Both the position numbers and the translations under genes were made by a program. A stretch of DNA of 64,000 nt from Lysobacteraceae bacterium P. Its GTDB lineage: Bacteria; Pseudomonadota; Gammaproteobacteria; Xanthomonadales; Xanthomonadaceae. This document shows, in pieces, positions 1 through 7,245 of this stretch. The notes beneath the pieces are model-generated. The model ran no database searches, was not told the DNA's origin, and saw only the letters and a list, made by a program, of their open reading frames with translations. The stretch spans positions 62,001-126,000 of the forward strand of contig SCOX01000005.1 in assembly GCA_005503055.1 (NCBI GenBank), in the 5' to 3' direction. Every line of letters starts with the position of its first letter. The stretch's first letter is position 1.

Positions 1-494
1 ATGGCGCGTTCGAGCCGGGGCTTGGCGACGTCGTCGCCGTACTGCGCGTACAGCGCCACGCCTTCGCGCAGTGCGCGGTCGCGTTCGGCCTGGTCCATGG
101 CCAGCCACATCTTCTCGCGCAGCACGACGAAGTTCGGATACATCCGCTCGGCGGCCAGGTCGGCCCACGCGTAAGCGAGCGCGCGATCGCGCTCGACGCC
201 CACGCCGTGCCAGTACATAAGGCTGATGCGGTGCTGCGAGTACTTGTCGGCGAATCGCGCGGCGCGTGTGAACTGCTCCAGCGCGTCGCCCCATTGGCCC
301 TTGCCCGCGCTCTCGCTGGCGTACAGACGGTTGAGTTCATTGGGGAAGGTGCTCGACAGGCGCGTGCGTTCGTCGAAATCGCGCGCGCTCATGTGGTCGG
401 TTGCGGCCACGACATTGCGAACGGCATCCGCGTCGGGCAGCGTCGGGCCGGCCGCCAGGGCCGTGAGCAAGGTGATCGCGGTCAACCATTCCAT
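1..494 (-). CDS. Sel1-repeat (TPR-like) protein, partial at window edge
   Basis: The reading frame runs leftwards off the window, so the C-terminus is missing. I chose the ATG at 494 because AAGGAGAT lies just upstream at a normal ribosome-binding distance. The N-terminus (MEWLTAITLLTALAAG) resembles a signal peptide. The visible part contains a Sel1-type helix pair, with YWHGVG followed by AYAWADLAAER, and then the segment YGDDVAKPR. The same segments occur in the gene just upstream (541-1308), so the two are tandem paralogues. Sel1 repeats are protein-interaction scaffolds, often exported. No enzymatic function can be inferred. The 46-base gap to the upstream gene suggests co-transcription. 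Confidence 0.8.
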   Translation of the reverse strand, partial: MEWLTAITLLTALAAGPTLPDADAVRNVVAATDHMSARDFDERTRLSSTFPNELNRLYASESAGKGQWGDALEQFTRAARFADKYSQHRISLMYWHGVGVERDRALAYAWADLAAERMYPNFVVLREKMWLAMDQAERDRALREGVALYAQYGDDVAKPRLERA

Positions 495-540
495 TCGGAC
501 ATCTCCTTGCGATAGCGTTGGGTGCGACGCGGCGCGCGGG

Positions 541-1308
541 TCAGCGCGGCTTGCGGTCGCTGCGGCGGACGGTTTCCAACTCGCCGACCTCGACGGTGCC
601 GTCGAGCAGGCGGTCTTGTTCCTGCCAGTACGTGTCCAGTCGTTTGAGCCCGCCTTCCTTGCCGTAGAGCTCGTCCGCCGAGCCGGCGACGGACACCGCG
701 TACGCGGCGGCGTTGCTGCCGACTTCGCTGAAGAAGGCGCCGTTCACCGGGCCACCGCCCGTATCGACCTGCTGGTTGCGATAGCCGACGCGACTGCCGG
801 TCATGTTGCGGGCGAAGCGGCGGATTTCCGATTCGGCGCGCGGCTTGGCGACGTCGTCGCCGTAACGGGCGTAGAACTCGGCACCGTCCGCGGTAACGCG
901 CGCCTGCTCCTGCGAGCTCAGCTGCGCCCACATCTTCTCGCGGATCGCCAACAACCTGGGATTGCCGCGTTCGGCGGCCAGGTCGCTCCATATGTAACCG
1001 CGTACGCGATCGACCGGCGTGCCCACGCCGTGCCAGTAGATCAGGCTCAGGTAATGCTGCGAGTACTTGTCGGCGTAGGTCGCCGCGCTCTGGAAGCGGC
1101 TGATCGCGTCGGGATAGTGCTGTTGCTGGTAGGCCTTGAGGCCCTGCACGCGGAATTCTTCGTTCGGCCGCCCGCGCAACGAGGGCAGCATCGCGTCCAG
1201 TTCCATGAAGGTGGCGTCGGTAAGCGGCAGTGCGTCTGCAGCGCGCGCCTCGGGCGCCTGCGACAGCGCAAGCGCGGCGGTCAGAACGACGATCCGGGCA
1301 ATCGGCAT
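541..1308 (-). CDS. exported Sel1-repeat (TPR-like) protein
   Basis: A 255-residue protein with a clear signal peptide, cut most likely after ARA near residue 23. The middle carries TPR/Sel1-like helices, including AYQQQHYPDAISRFQSAA, then YWHGVG and GYIWSDLAAERG. The C-terminal third is charged and not recognisable. The start at 1308 is preferred over an in-frame ATG at 1326 because GGGAGG sits about seven bases before it. It is the upstream member of a tandem pair with the gene ending beyond base 1, and it is divergent from rep. Proteins of this type are usually periplasmic scaffolds. The specific partner is unknown. Confidence 0.8.
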   Translation of the reverse strand: MPIARIVVLTAALALSQAPEARAADALPLTDATFMELDAMLPSLRGRPNEEFRVQGLKAYQQQHYPDAISRFQSAATYADKYSQHYLSLIYWHGVGTPVDRVRGYIWSDLAAERGNPRLLAIREKMWAQLSSQEQARVTADGAEFYARYGDDVAKPRAESEIRRFARNMTGSRVGYRNQQVDTGGGPVNGAFFSEVGSNAAAYAVSVAGSADELYGKEGGLKRLDTYWQEQDRLLDGTVEVGELETVRRSDRKPR

Positions 1309-1431
1309 GATGGGCCTCCCTGTCATCGACATCGGCATGGCCGGTCGGCGGTTCAGCTTTCCCTTGCGGGCCCATCCGGCGACCGGTTCCGGCACAATAC
1401 GCCGCCGCCTCCACGGCAGCAAACGCCTCCA

Positions 1432-3411
1432 ATGCACGGTCTCAACCCTCCTCAACGCGCCGCCGTCCTGCACACCGACGGCCCCCTGCTCGTGCTCGCC
1501 GGCGCGGGCAGTGGCAAGACGCGCGTGATCGTCGAGAAGATCGCGCACCTGATCGCGTCCGGCCGCATGCCGGCCAAGCGCATCGCCGCCATCACCTTCA
1601 CCAACAAATCGGCGAAGGAAATGAAGGAGCGCGTCGCCAAGCGCATCAGGGGCGACGCGGCCGAAGGCCTGACCGTGTGCACCTTCCACGCGCTCGGACT
1701 GAAATTCCTGCAGATCGATCACGCCAAGGCGGGGCTGCGCCGCGGCTTCTCGGTGTTCGACAGCGACGATTCGAACGCGCAGATCAAGGACTTGATGCCG
1801 CCGGGCAGCAAGCCCGATGCGATCGACGACATGCGCAACCTCATCTCGCGCGCGAAGAACGGAGGACTGTCGCCGGACGAAGCGCTGGCGGCGTCGAAGA
1901 GTCCGCGCGAGATGGAAGCGGCGCTGATGTACCAGCGCTACCAGGCGCGTCTTTCGACCTTCAACGCGGTCGACTTCGACGACCTGATCCGTCTGCCGGT
2001 GCAGATCCTCGAATCCGACGAGTCCGTGCGCCTGGCCTGGCGCGAACGCATCGGCTACCTGCTGGTCGACGAATGCCAGGACACCAACGACGCGCAGTAC
2101 CGCCTGCTCATGGCGTTGGCGGGCGAGAAGGGCCTGTTCACCTGCGTGGGCGACGACGACCAGTCGATCTACGCCTGGCGCGGCGCCAATCCCGAAAACC
2201 TGCTGCAACTGGGCAAGGATTACCCGCAGCTGGAGATCATCAAGCTCGAACAGAACTACCGCTGCTCCAACCGCGTGCTGCGCACGGCTAACGCGTTGAT
2301 CGCGCACAACCCGCACGAGCATCCCAAGACGCTGTGGAGCGACCAGGCCGACGGGGAACGCATCCGCGTGTGGGAATGCCGCGACGGCGCACACGAGGCG
2401 GAGAAAGTCGCAGCCGAGATCCATTTTCTCGCCGCGGCCAAACAGGCGCCGTGGAGCGACTTCTGCATCCTGTTCCGCGGCAACCACCAGAGCCGTGCGC
2501 TGGAGAAGGCGCTGCAGCTGCTGCGCGTTCCGTATCACCTCAGCGGCGGCACGGCGTTCCTCGAACGTGGCGAAGTGAAGGACGCGCTGTCCTGGCTGCG
2601 TCTGATCGCCAATCCCGACGACGACGCGGCGTTCCTGCGCGCGGTGCAATCGCCCAAGCGCGAGGTTGGTGCGACCACGCTGGCCAAGCTCGCCGAGCTG
2701 GCGCAACACGCGCACATGCCGATGTCGCGCGCCGCCGAGCAGATTGGCGTGCTCAAGCAACTGGCGCCGCGCGCGGGCAACGCGCTCGACGGCTTCGTCA
2801 ACATCGTGCGACAGCTGCGCGGCGAAGCGTTCAAGATCAGCCCGGCCGAACTGGTGCGCTCGTTGGCCGAAAAGAGCGGCCTGCTCGCGTCCATTCGCGC
2901 GCAATGCAAGGACGAGGCGAGTTTCCAGCGCCGCAAGGAAAACCTGGAGGAACTGTCCGACTGGTTCGACGGCGGCAAGGGTTCCGGTCCCGGCGAACTG
3001 GCCGCGCAGCTCGCGCTGCTCTCGCACGCCGACAAGGGCGATGCCGGCAACCAGGTGCGGTTGATGTCGCTGCATGCGGCCAAGGGCCTGGAGTTCCGCT
3101 ACGTCTTCATCGTCGGCATGGAGGACGGCACGCTGCCGCACGAGATGGCGCTGGAAGAGGGCTCGCTCGAAGAGGAACGGCGCCTGCTCTACGTCGGCAT
3201 CACGCGCGCGAAGGAGCAACTGTGGCTGTCGCATTCGCGCGAGGCGCAGAAGTGGGGCGACAAGCTGCGCCTCAAGCCGAGCCGCTTCTTCGACGAACTC
3301 CCGACCGCCGAGATCCAGCGCGACGGCGCCGACCCGGTCGCCGATGCCGCACGCAAGCAGGAGCGCGCGGCGGCGGGATTCGCGGCGATCAAGGCGCTGC
3401 TGGGGGAGTAA
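1432..3411 (+). CDS. rep: ATP-dependent DNA helicase Rep (UvrD/Rep superfamily 1)
   Basis: A 659-residue 3'-5' DNA helicase that removes proteins ahead of replication forks and assists restart. SF1A motifs appear in order: Walker A AGAGSGKT at residues 23-30, TFTNKSAKEM (Ia), VDECQD around 213 (Walker B, II), GDDDQSIYAWRGA (III), EQNYR near 274 (IV), SLHAAKGLEF (V) and YVGITRAKEQL near 588 (VI). The DECQD variant of motif II is close to the DEYQD of enterobacterial Rep. The length matches Rep (about 670) rather than UvrD (about 720), and the Rep-specific C-terminus is short. It is divergent from the Sel1 gene. An open frame upstream of the ATG is GC-rich shadow. Confidence 0.95.
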   Translation: MHGLNPPQRAAVLHTDGPLLVLAGAGSGKTRVIVEKIAHLIASGRMPAKRIAAITFTNKSAKEMKERVAKRIRGDAAEGLTVCTFHALGLKFLQIDHAKAGLRRGFSVFDSDDSNAQIKDLMPPGSKPDAIDDMRNLISRAKNGGLSPDEALAASKSPREMEAALMYQRYQARLSTFNAVDFDDLIRLPVQILESDESVRLAWRERIGYLLVDECQDTNDAQYRLLMALAGEKGLFTCVGDDDQSIYAWRGANPENLLQLGKDYPQLEIIKLEQNYRCSNRVLRTANALIAHNPHEHPKTLWSDQADGERIRVWECRDGAHEAEKVAAEIHFLAAAKQAPWSDFCILFRGNHQSRALEKALQLLRVPYHLSGGTAFLERGEVKDALSWLRLIANPDDDAAFLRAVQSPKREVGATTLAKLAELAQHAHMPMSRAAEQIGVLKQLAPRAGNALDGFVNIVRQLRGEAFKISPAELVRSLAEKSGLLASIRAQCKDEASFQRRKENLEELSDWFDGGKGSGPGELAAQLALLSHADKGDAGNQVRLMSLHAAKGLEFRYVFIVGMEDGTLPHEMALEEGSLEEERRLLYVGITRAKEQLWLSHSREAQKWGDKLRLKPSRFFDELPTAEIQRDGADPVADAARKQERAAAGFAAIKALLGE

Positions 3412-3448
3412 CGCCCCACGGCGGTGGATCCGGCGGCACAATGGCGAC

Positions 3449-3841
3449 ATGAAGCTGCAACGCATCCACCACGTCGCCATCATCGCGTCCGACTATGCGC
3501 GGTCGAAGCACTTCTACACGCAGGTGCTCGGCCTGCGCGTGGTCGCCGAGGTGTACCGCGAAGCGCGCGATTCGTGGAAGCTCGACCTCGCGCTGCCGGA
3601 CGGCACGCAGATCGAGCTGTTCTCGTTTCCGTCGCCGCCACCGCGACCGTCGCGACCGGAGGCATGCGGGTTGCGGCATCTCGCCTTCCAGGTCGCCGAG
3701 GTGGAGGCAAGCGCGGCGGAACTCCTGGCGCAGGGCGTGGACGTCGAACCGCCGCGCGTGGATGAGTACACCGGCCGACGCTTCACGTTCTTCGCCGATC
3801 CGGACGGCTTGCCGATCGAACTCTACGAGGCGCGCGCATGA
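3449..3841 (+). CDS. VOC family protein (glyoxalase-like, YaeR type)
   Basis: A 130-residue single VOC domain. It begins with MKLQRIHHVAIIASDY, continues with FYTQVLGLRVV and GLRHLAFQV, and ends with ADPDGLPIELYEA. The paired His near residue 7-8, the His in LRHLAF and the Glu in IELYE sit where VOC enzymes bind a divalent metal, which suggests a small metalloenzyme of the YaeR/GloA2 group. The substrate is unknown. The stop codon overlaps the next start (ATGA at 3838-3841), so it is translationally coupled to the downstream acetyltransferase. Confidence 0.85.
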   Translation: MKLQRIHHVAIIASDYARSKHFYTQVLGLRVVAEVYREARDSWKLDLALPDGTQIELFSFPSPPPRPSRPEACGLRHLAFQVAEVEASAAELLAQGVDVEPPRVDEYTGRRFTFFADPDGLPIELYEARA

Positions 3842-4332
3842 GTTTCACGATCCGTCCGGCGCTTGCCGCCGATCACGCGCGCATCCTCGCGCTCAATCTC
3901 GAATCCGAGGAAATGCTGAGTCCGATGCACGCCACGCGGCTGCGCGAACTCGATGCGATGTCGGCCTACCACCGTGTCGCCGTCGAGGAGACCGGCGAGG
4001 TGGCCGCGTTCCTGCTCGCGTTCCGCGAAGGCGCGGACTACGACAGTCCGAACTACCGCTGGTTCGCCGAGCACTACCGGCGTTTCCTCTACATCGACCG
4101 CGTGGTGGTGGCGTCCACGCACCAGGGGCGCGGGCTGGGCGGGCTGCTCTACCGTGATCTGTTCGCGTTCGCGCACGAACACGACCTGGATACCGTGACC
4201 TGCGAGTACTACACGGTGCCGCCGAACGAAGCCTCGCGCCGCTTCCACGCGGCATTCGGCTTCCACGAAATCGGATCGCAATGGGTCGCCGACGGGCGCA
4301 AGCAGGTGTCGCTTCAGGTGGCGAAGGCGTAG
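3838..4332 (+). CDS. GNAT family N-acetyltransferase
   Basis: A 164-residue GNAT fold protein. The acetyl-CoA pyrophosphate loop is seen as VVVASTHQGRGLGGLLY, matching the R/Q-x-x-G-x-G pattern. The C-terminal motif (NEASRRFHAAFGFHEIG) has the usual GNAT motif B layout. It transfers an acetyl group from acetyl-CoA to an unknown amine. The start overlaps the stop of the VOC gene, so both are probably made from one mRNA. The pairing gives no specific clue to substrate. Confidence 0.87.
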   Translation: MSFTIRPALAADHARILALNLESEEMLSPMHATRLRELDAMSAYHRVAVEETGEVAAFLLAFREGADYDSPNYRWFAEHYRRFLYIDRVVVASTHQGRGLGGLLYRDLFAFAHEHDLDTVTCEYYTVPPNEASRRFHAAFGFHEIGSQWVADGRKQVSLQVAKA

Positions 4333-4470
4333 CGACCCTCACGCCACATCACGGCGTGACGATGTCGAGCCAGGAGGGGCCGGCACCGCACGCGCGGCTT
4401 CGTTGGTGAAACGGCCACGTCTTGGCGGTCGGCTACACTCGCGCGTCCTGTCGCTGCTTTCCCGACCGCC

Positions 4471-5382
4471 ATGACGCATCGCGTTCTCAACGTTTCCGTC
4501 CTCGCCTGTGCGCTGACGCTTGCCGCCTGCCAGCGCGCGGACACGCCCGCACCGCAGGCCGCCGCTCCGGCCACGCCTTCGCCGACCGCTGCCGCAACGG
4601 CCACCGTGGGCGCCGACGACAACCTCAACGCCGTGCTGTGGATGCAGGCCAGCGCCGAATACCCGGCCGCGACCACGACCGTCTACCGCGCCGCCGCGGA
4701 CAAGCTCGGCACCGCGCTGAAGGAAAAGAACTGGGACGCGCTGGTGACCGACGAGCGCGGCAACCCGGCCACGGGCCTGCCGCCGGCGGTGATCATGGAC
4801 GTGGACGAGACCGTGCTCGACAACTCGCCCTATCAGGCCCGGCTGGTGCGCGGGGGCAAGGAATACGACGAAGTGACCTGGGACGGCTGGGTCGCCGAGA
4901 AGAAGGCCAAGGCCGTGCCGGGCGTGGTCGAGTTCGCCAAAGCCGTCGCGGCGAAGGGCGTGACGATCATCTACCTGTCCAATCGCGCCGTGCACCTCAA
5001 GGACGCGACCATCGCCAATCTCAAGGCGGTCGGCATGCCGGTGAAGGACGACAGCGTGTTCCTGGGCCTGGGCACGGTGGTCGAAGGCTGCGAGCAGAAC
5101 GGCAGCGAGAAGAACTGCCGCCGCCGTCTGGCCGGGCAGAACTACCGCGTGCTGATGCAGTTCGGCGACCAGTTGGGCGATTTCGCCCAGATCACCGCCA
5201 ACACCCGCGAAGGCCGCGCCCAGCTGCTGGACGAGTACGGCGACTGGTTCGGCGAACGCTGGTTCATGCTGCCCAACCCCACCTACGGCAGTTGGGAACC
5301 GGCGGTGTTCAACAACGACTGGGCCCAGCCGCGCGAAGCGCGCCGTGAGGCCAAGCGCGCCGCGCTCGACGTCGCGCCCTGA
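4471..5382 (+). CDS. 5'-nucleotidase, lipoprotein e(P4) family (class C acid phosphatase)
   Basis: A 303-residue lipoprotein phosphohydrolase. The lipobox LTLAAC puts the lipidated cysteine at residue 20. It is followed by an Ala/Pro/Thr-rich linker and then the HAD-type acid phosphatase domain with MDVDETVLDN at about 109-118; D110 and D112 are the expected nucleophile and acid/base pair. YLSNRAV corresponds to HAD motif II, and QFGDQLGDF to the metal-binding Asp motif. Members of this class are outer-membrane lipoproteins that dephosphorylate nucleotides, in Haemophilus for NAD or haem-related uptake. A TACACT hexamer at 4434-4439 could be its -10 element, but I see no good -35. Confidence 0.9.
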   Translation: MTHRVLNVSVLACALTLAACQRADTPAPQAAAPATPSPTAAATATVGADDNLNAVLWMQASAEYPAATTTVYRAAADKLGTALKEKNWDALVTDERGNPATGLPPAVIMDVDETVLDNSPYQARLVRGGKEYDEVTWDGWVAEKKAKAVPGVVEFAKAVAAKGVTIIYLSNRAVHLKDATIANLKAVGMPVKDDSVFLGLGTVVEGCEQNGSEKNCRRRLAGQNYRVLMQFGDQLGDFAQITANTREGRAQLLDEYGDWFGERWFMLPNPTYGSWEPAVFNNDWAQPREARREAKRAALDVAP

Positions 5383-5399
5383 ATGCCATTAGTAAAATC

Positions 5400-5545
5400 A
5401 ACAAGTTGCGACCATGATCCTCATGGGTTGCATTAGGTTTTGAGGGCAGGTAGTCTGCCCTCCGTCCGGCGCGAGCCGGAGCCATGCCACAACTCGAAGT
5501 CCTCCGGCCCCGGCCGGATTTGAAGGAGGCCCCGGCCTCCTTTTT
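5400..5545 (+). ncRNA. candidate small RNA or structured 3'UTR, four hairpins plus terminator
   Basis: This non-coding stretch follows the acid phosphatase gene and is unusually structured. Hairpin 1 (5407-5432) pairs TGCGA with TTGCA and CCATGA with TCATGG around a TCC loop, with one bulged G. Hairpin 2 pairs GAGGGCAG (5442-5449) with CTGCCCTC (5455-5462). Hairpin 3 pairs TCCGGC with GCCGGA around a GCGA tetraloop (5465-5480). Hairpin 4 (5503-5518) has a C-rich loop. An intrinsic terminator closes it. An AT-rich patch with TAAAAT (5393-5398) could be a -10 element, but no matching -35 is visible, so it may instead be the phosphatase 3'UTR. The following 5546-5757 shows no gene or clear motif. 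Confidence 0.45.
5523..5545 (+). terminator. intrinsic terminator
   Basis: AAGGAGGCC (5523-5531) pairs with GGCCTCCTT (5534-5542) across a CC loop and runs into a T tract (5541-5545). This is a textbook rho-independent terminator for the plus strand. It ends the structured element above and probably also the acid phosphatase mRNA. Confidence 0.8.
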
Positions 5546-5757
5546 CTTCGCCTCGCTTTTCGCGTCGCTCCCGGCCCGGCGCGCCCGCGCTGCTGGCCCT
5601 CCGTCAGATACCGCCCGACTTCGCCCGCCATCGCGCCGCGAAGTGTGACGCCCATTGCACTTTCATCACGTGCCCGGCGCTATCACCTCAAGGACGGTTC
5701 AGTCCTGCCGATGGAGCGAATAGGCGAACTACGCGCATAGAAGCGCAAGGAAAGGCC

Positions 5758-6081
5758 ATGAAGCGAGTCAGAGCCACGGTGGGCGCCGTGCTCTGGGCAC
5801 TGGTGGTGATGGCGAACGCACATGCGTCCGACGGGCGCATCTCGTTCACAGGAAGCGTGGTGAGTCCCACCTGCGCTCCGGCCATGGTCCAACCCCCTGC
5901 ACAGAACGTGCCGCAACACCTGCATGCGCAGTGTCCGGGAACGTCGGGTTCGACGGCCTACACGTTGCAACTGGAGCCGGCCGCGATGCATGCGCGGTCG
6001 CAGCTGGTGAGCTACTACGCCAACTACGTCGGCGTCGCTGGGGGTCAAAGCGTCTGGGTCGCGACCCAGACTTACGACTGA
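5758..6081 (+). CDS. small fimbrial-subunit-like exported protein
   Basis: A 107-residue protein with a signal peptide ending in ANAHAS. The mature start, DGRISFTGSVVSPTC, closely parallels the start of the major pilin of the neighbouring fimbrial operon (DGTITISGSVTGTTC), including the first conserved cysteine; a second Cys follows in HAQCPG. The start is supported by GGAAAGG just upstream. It is much shorter than a full pilin (about 170) and lies convergent to the adhesin gene. It could be a minor subunit, a regulator of assembly or a shortened relic. The reading frame is intact. Confidence 0.65.
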   Translation: MKRVRATVGAVLWALVVMANAHASDGRISFTGSVVSPTCAPAMVQPPAQNVPQHLHAQCPGTSGSTAYTLQLEPAAMHARSQLVSYYANYVGVAGGQSVWVATQTYD

Positions 6082-6130
6082 CTCATTTACGACTGCGATG
6101 CGCGCGGCTTGAGCCTCGCGCGCGCATTCG

Positions 6131-7231
6131 TCACTGATAGGTCATCGTGAAGGTGAGCGTGCCGCGCACGTTGCCGCTGGTGATCGCGCTGGCGCTGGTG
6201 CGGTAGTACTGCACGTGGAACGGCAGCGACCACGCGCCGCTGGGCGTGCTGCCCATCGATTGCGCGGTGTTGAACGGCACCGGCGCCGAGGCCGTACCGT
6301 TGAGCAGCTGGATACCGATGTTGGCGGCGTATCCCATGCCGCTGGGCGCGATGATCCCGTTGGCGTTGTTGAATGCGTTCGTCGTGGCGAAGTTGATGCT
6401 CGCCGTCGTGCCGGGCTGGCAGGTCAGGTTGATGTTGAAGCGGGTGCGACCGGCGACGGCGCCTTGGGTCTTGAGGGCGGAAGTGCTGACGTTCGGCATC
6501 GTGACCGTCATGTTCTGCGATCCGGTGTCGACGCTGCATCCCACCACGCTGACGCTGGTGCCGCCATTGACCGTCAGCGCGGTCCCCATGGGTCCGCTGC
6601 TGGGGGTGAAACCGAACTCGTACCACCAGAACTGCATGAGCTGGACGCCCTGGAGCACGCCGGGCGTGACCGCGCCGGTCTTCATCAGCTGCGCGGTGAA
6701 GGTCTGTGTGAGACGCCCGTTGGATCGCGGCACGGCGCCCATCTCGAAGCCCGGCGCCTGACCCGGACCGCAGCGCAGGCACGACGAGGCCGAGGCCTGG
6801 TCGTCCGCGGCCGTCAGCTTCAGACCGATACCCGGAATCGACGTGTCGTAGATGATGCCGTTCGCGCCGGTGTCCATCGGATCACGGGCGGCGAGGTTGC
6901 CGGCCTGAATGAAGAGGTTGTTGCCGCCGTTGGCCACGCTGGGGATGTTGGTGCAGACGAAGGTGATCGAGACCGACGTCGGAGTTCCCAACAGCGCACC
7001 GATCGGCGTGCTGGGCAGCACGGTCACGTTGCCCAGCGTCATCGAACCGGACGAACTGGTGGTGCAGTTCGATGTCGCAGCCACGGCATGGCCGGGCATC
7101 GCGACGGTCGCGGCCAGCAGCACCAGCACGGCGATCCGCAGCAGCCACGCGAGCGGCCCGCCCGGCGAGCGGGACACGAAGGCGCCGCAGATGCGGACGA
7201 TGGACGAAGTCATGGTCGGTCGCGTCGTCAT
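6131..7231 (-). CDS. fimbrial tip adhesin / minor fimbrial protein
   Basis: A 366-residue exported protein, last gene of the leftward chaperone-usher operon. A long N-terminus with a hydrophobic segment (WLLRIAVLVLLAATVAMPG) leads to a signal cleavage near AVAA. Two beta-rich halves follow: an N-terminal putative receptor-binding part with a Cys pair (CLRC) and a C-terminal pilin-like domain that starts around VSVVGCSV and ends GTLTFTMTYQ, the usual C-terminal donor-strand-accepting pattern. The ATG at 7231 has no good Shine-Dalgarno; a GTG at 7249 overlapping the usher stop (GTGA) is an alternative. Its place after the usher is typical of two-domain tip adhesins. Confidence 0.75.
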   Translation of the reverse strand: MTTRPTMTSSIVRICGAFVSRSPGGPLAWLLRIAVLVLLAATVAMPGHAVAATSNCTTSSSGSMTLGNVTVLPSTPIGALLGTPTSVSITFVCTNIPSVANGGNNLFIQAGNLAARDPMDTGANGIIYDTSIPGIGLKLTAADDQASASSCLRCGPGQAPGFEMGAVPRSNGRLTQTFTAQLMKTGAVTPGVLQGVQLMQFWWYEFGFTPSSGPMGTALTVNGGTSVSVVGCSVDTGSQNMTVTMPNVSTSALKTQGAVAGRTRFNINLTCQPGTTASINFATTNAFNNANGIIAPSGMGYAANIGIQLLNGTASAPVPFNTAQSMGSTPSGAWSLPFHVQYYRTSASAITSGNVRGTLTFTMTYQ

Positions 7232-7245
7232 GGGAGGCCAGTCGA

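Noticed and set aside
541-3483. Very long minus-strand open frame across rep
   Set aside because: It is the antisense shadow of rep and an extension of the Sel1 gene frame; high GC keeps it open. Only the 541-1308 part has signal peptide and family motifs.
5644-5665. TGTGA word that might be a CRP/Clp site before the solo fimbrial gene
   Set aside because: The second half (TTGCA then TCATC) does not match TCACA at the required spacing.
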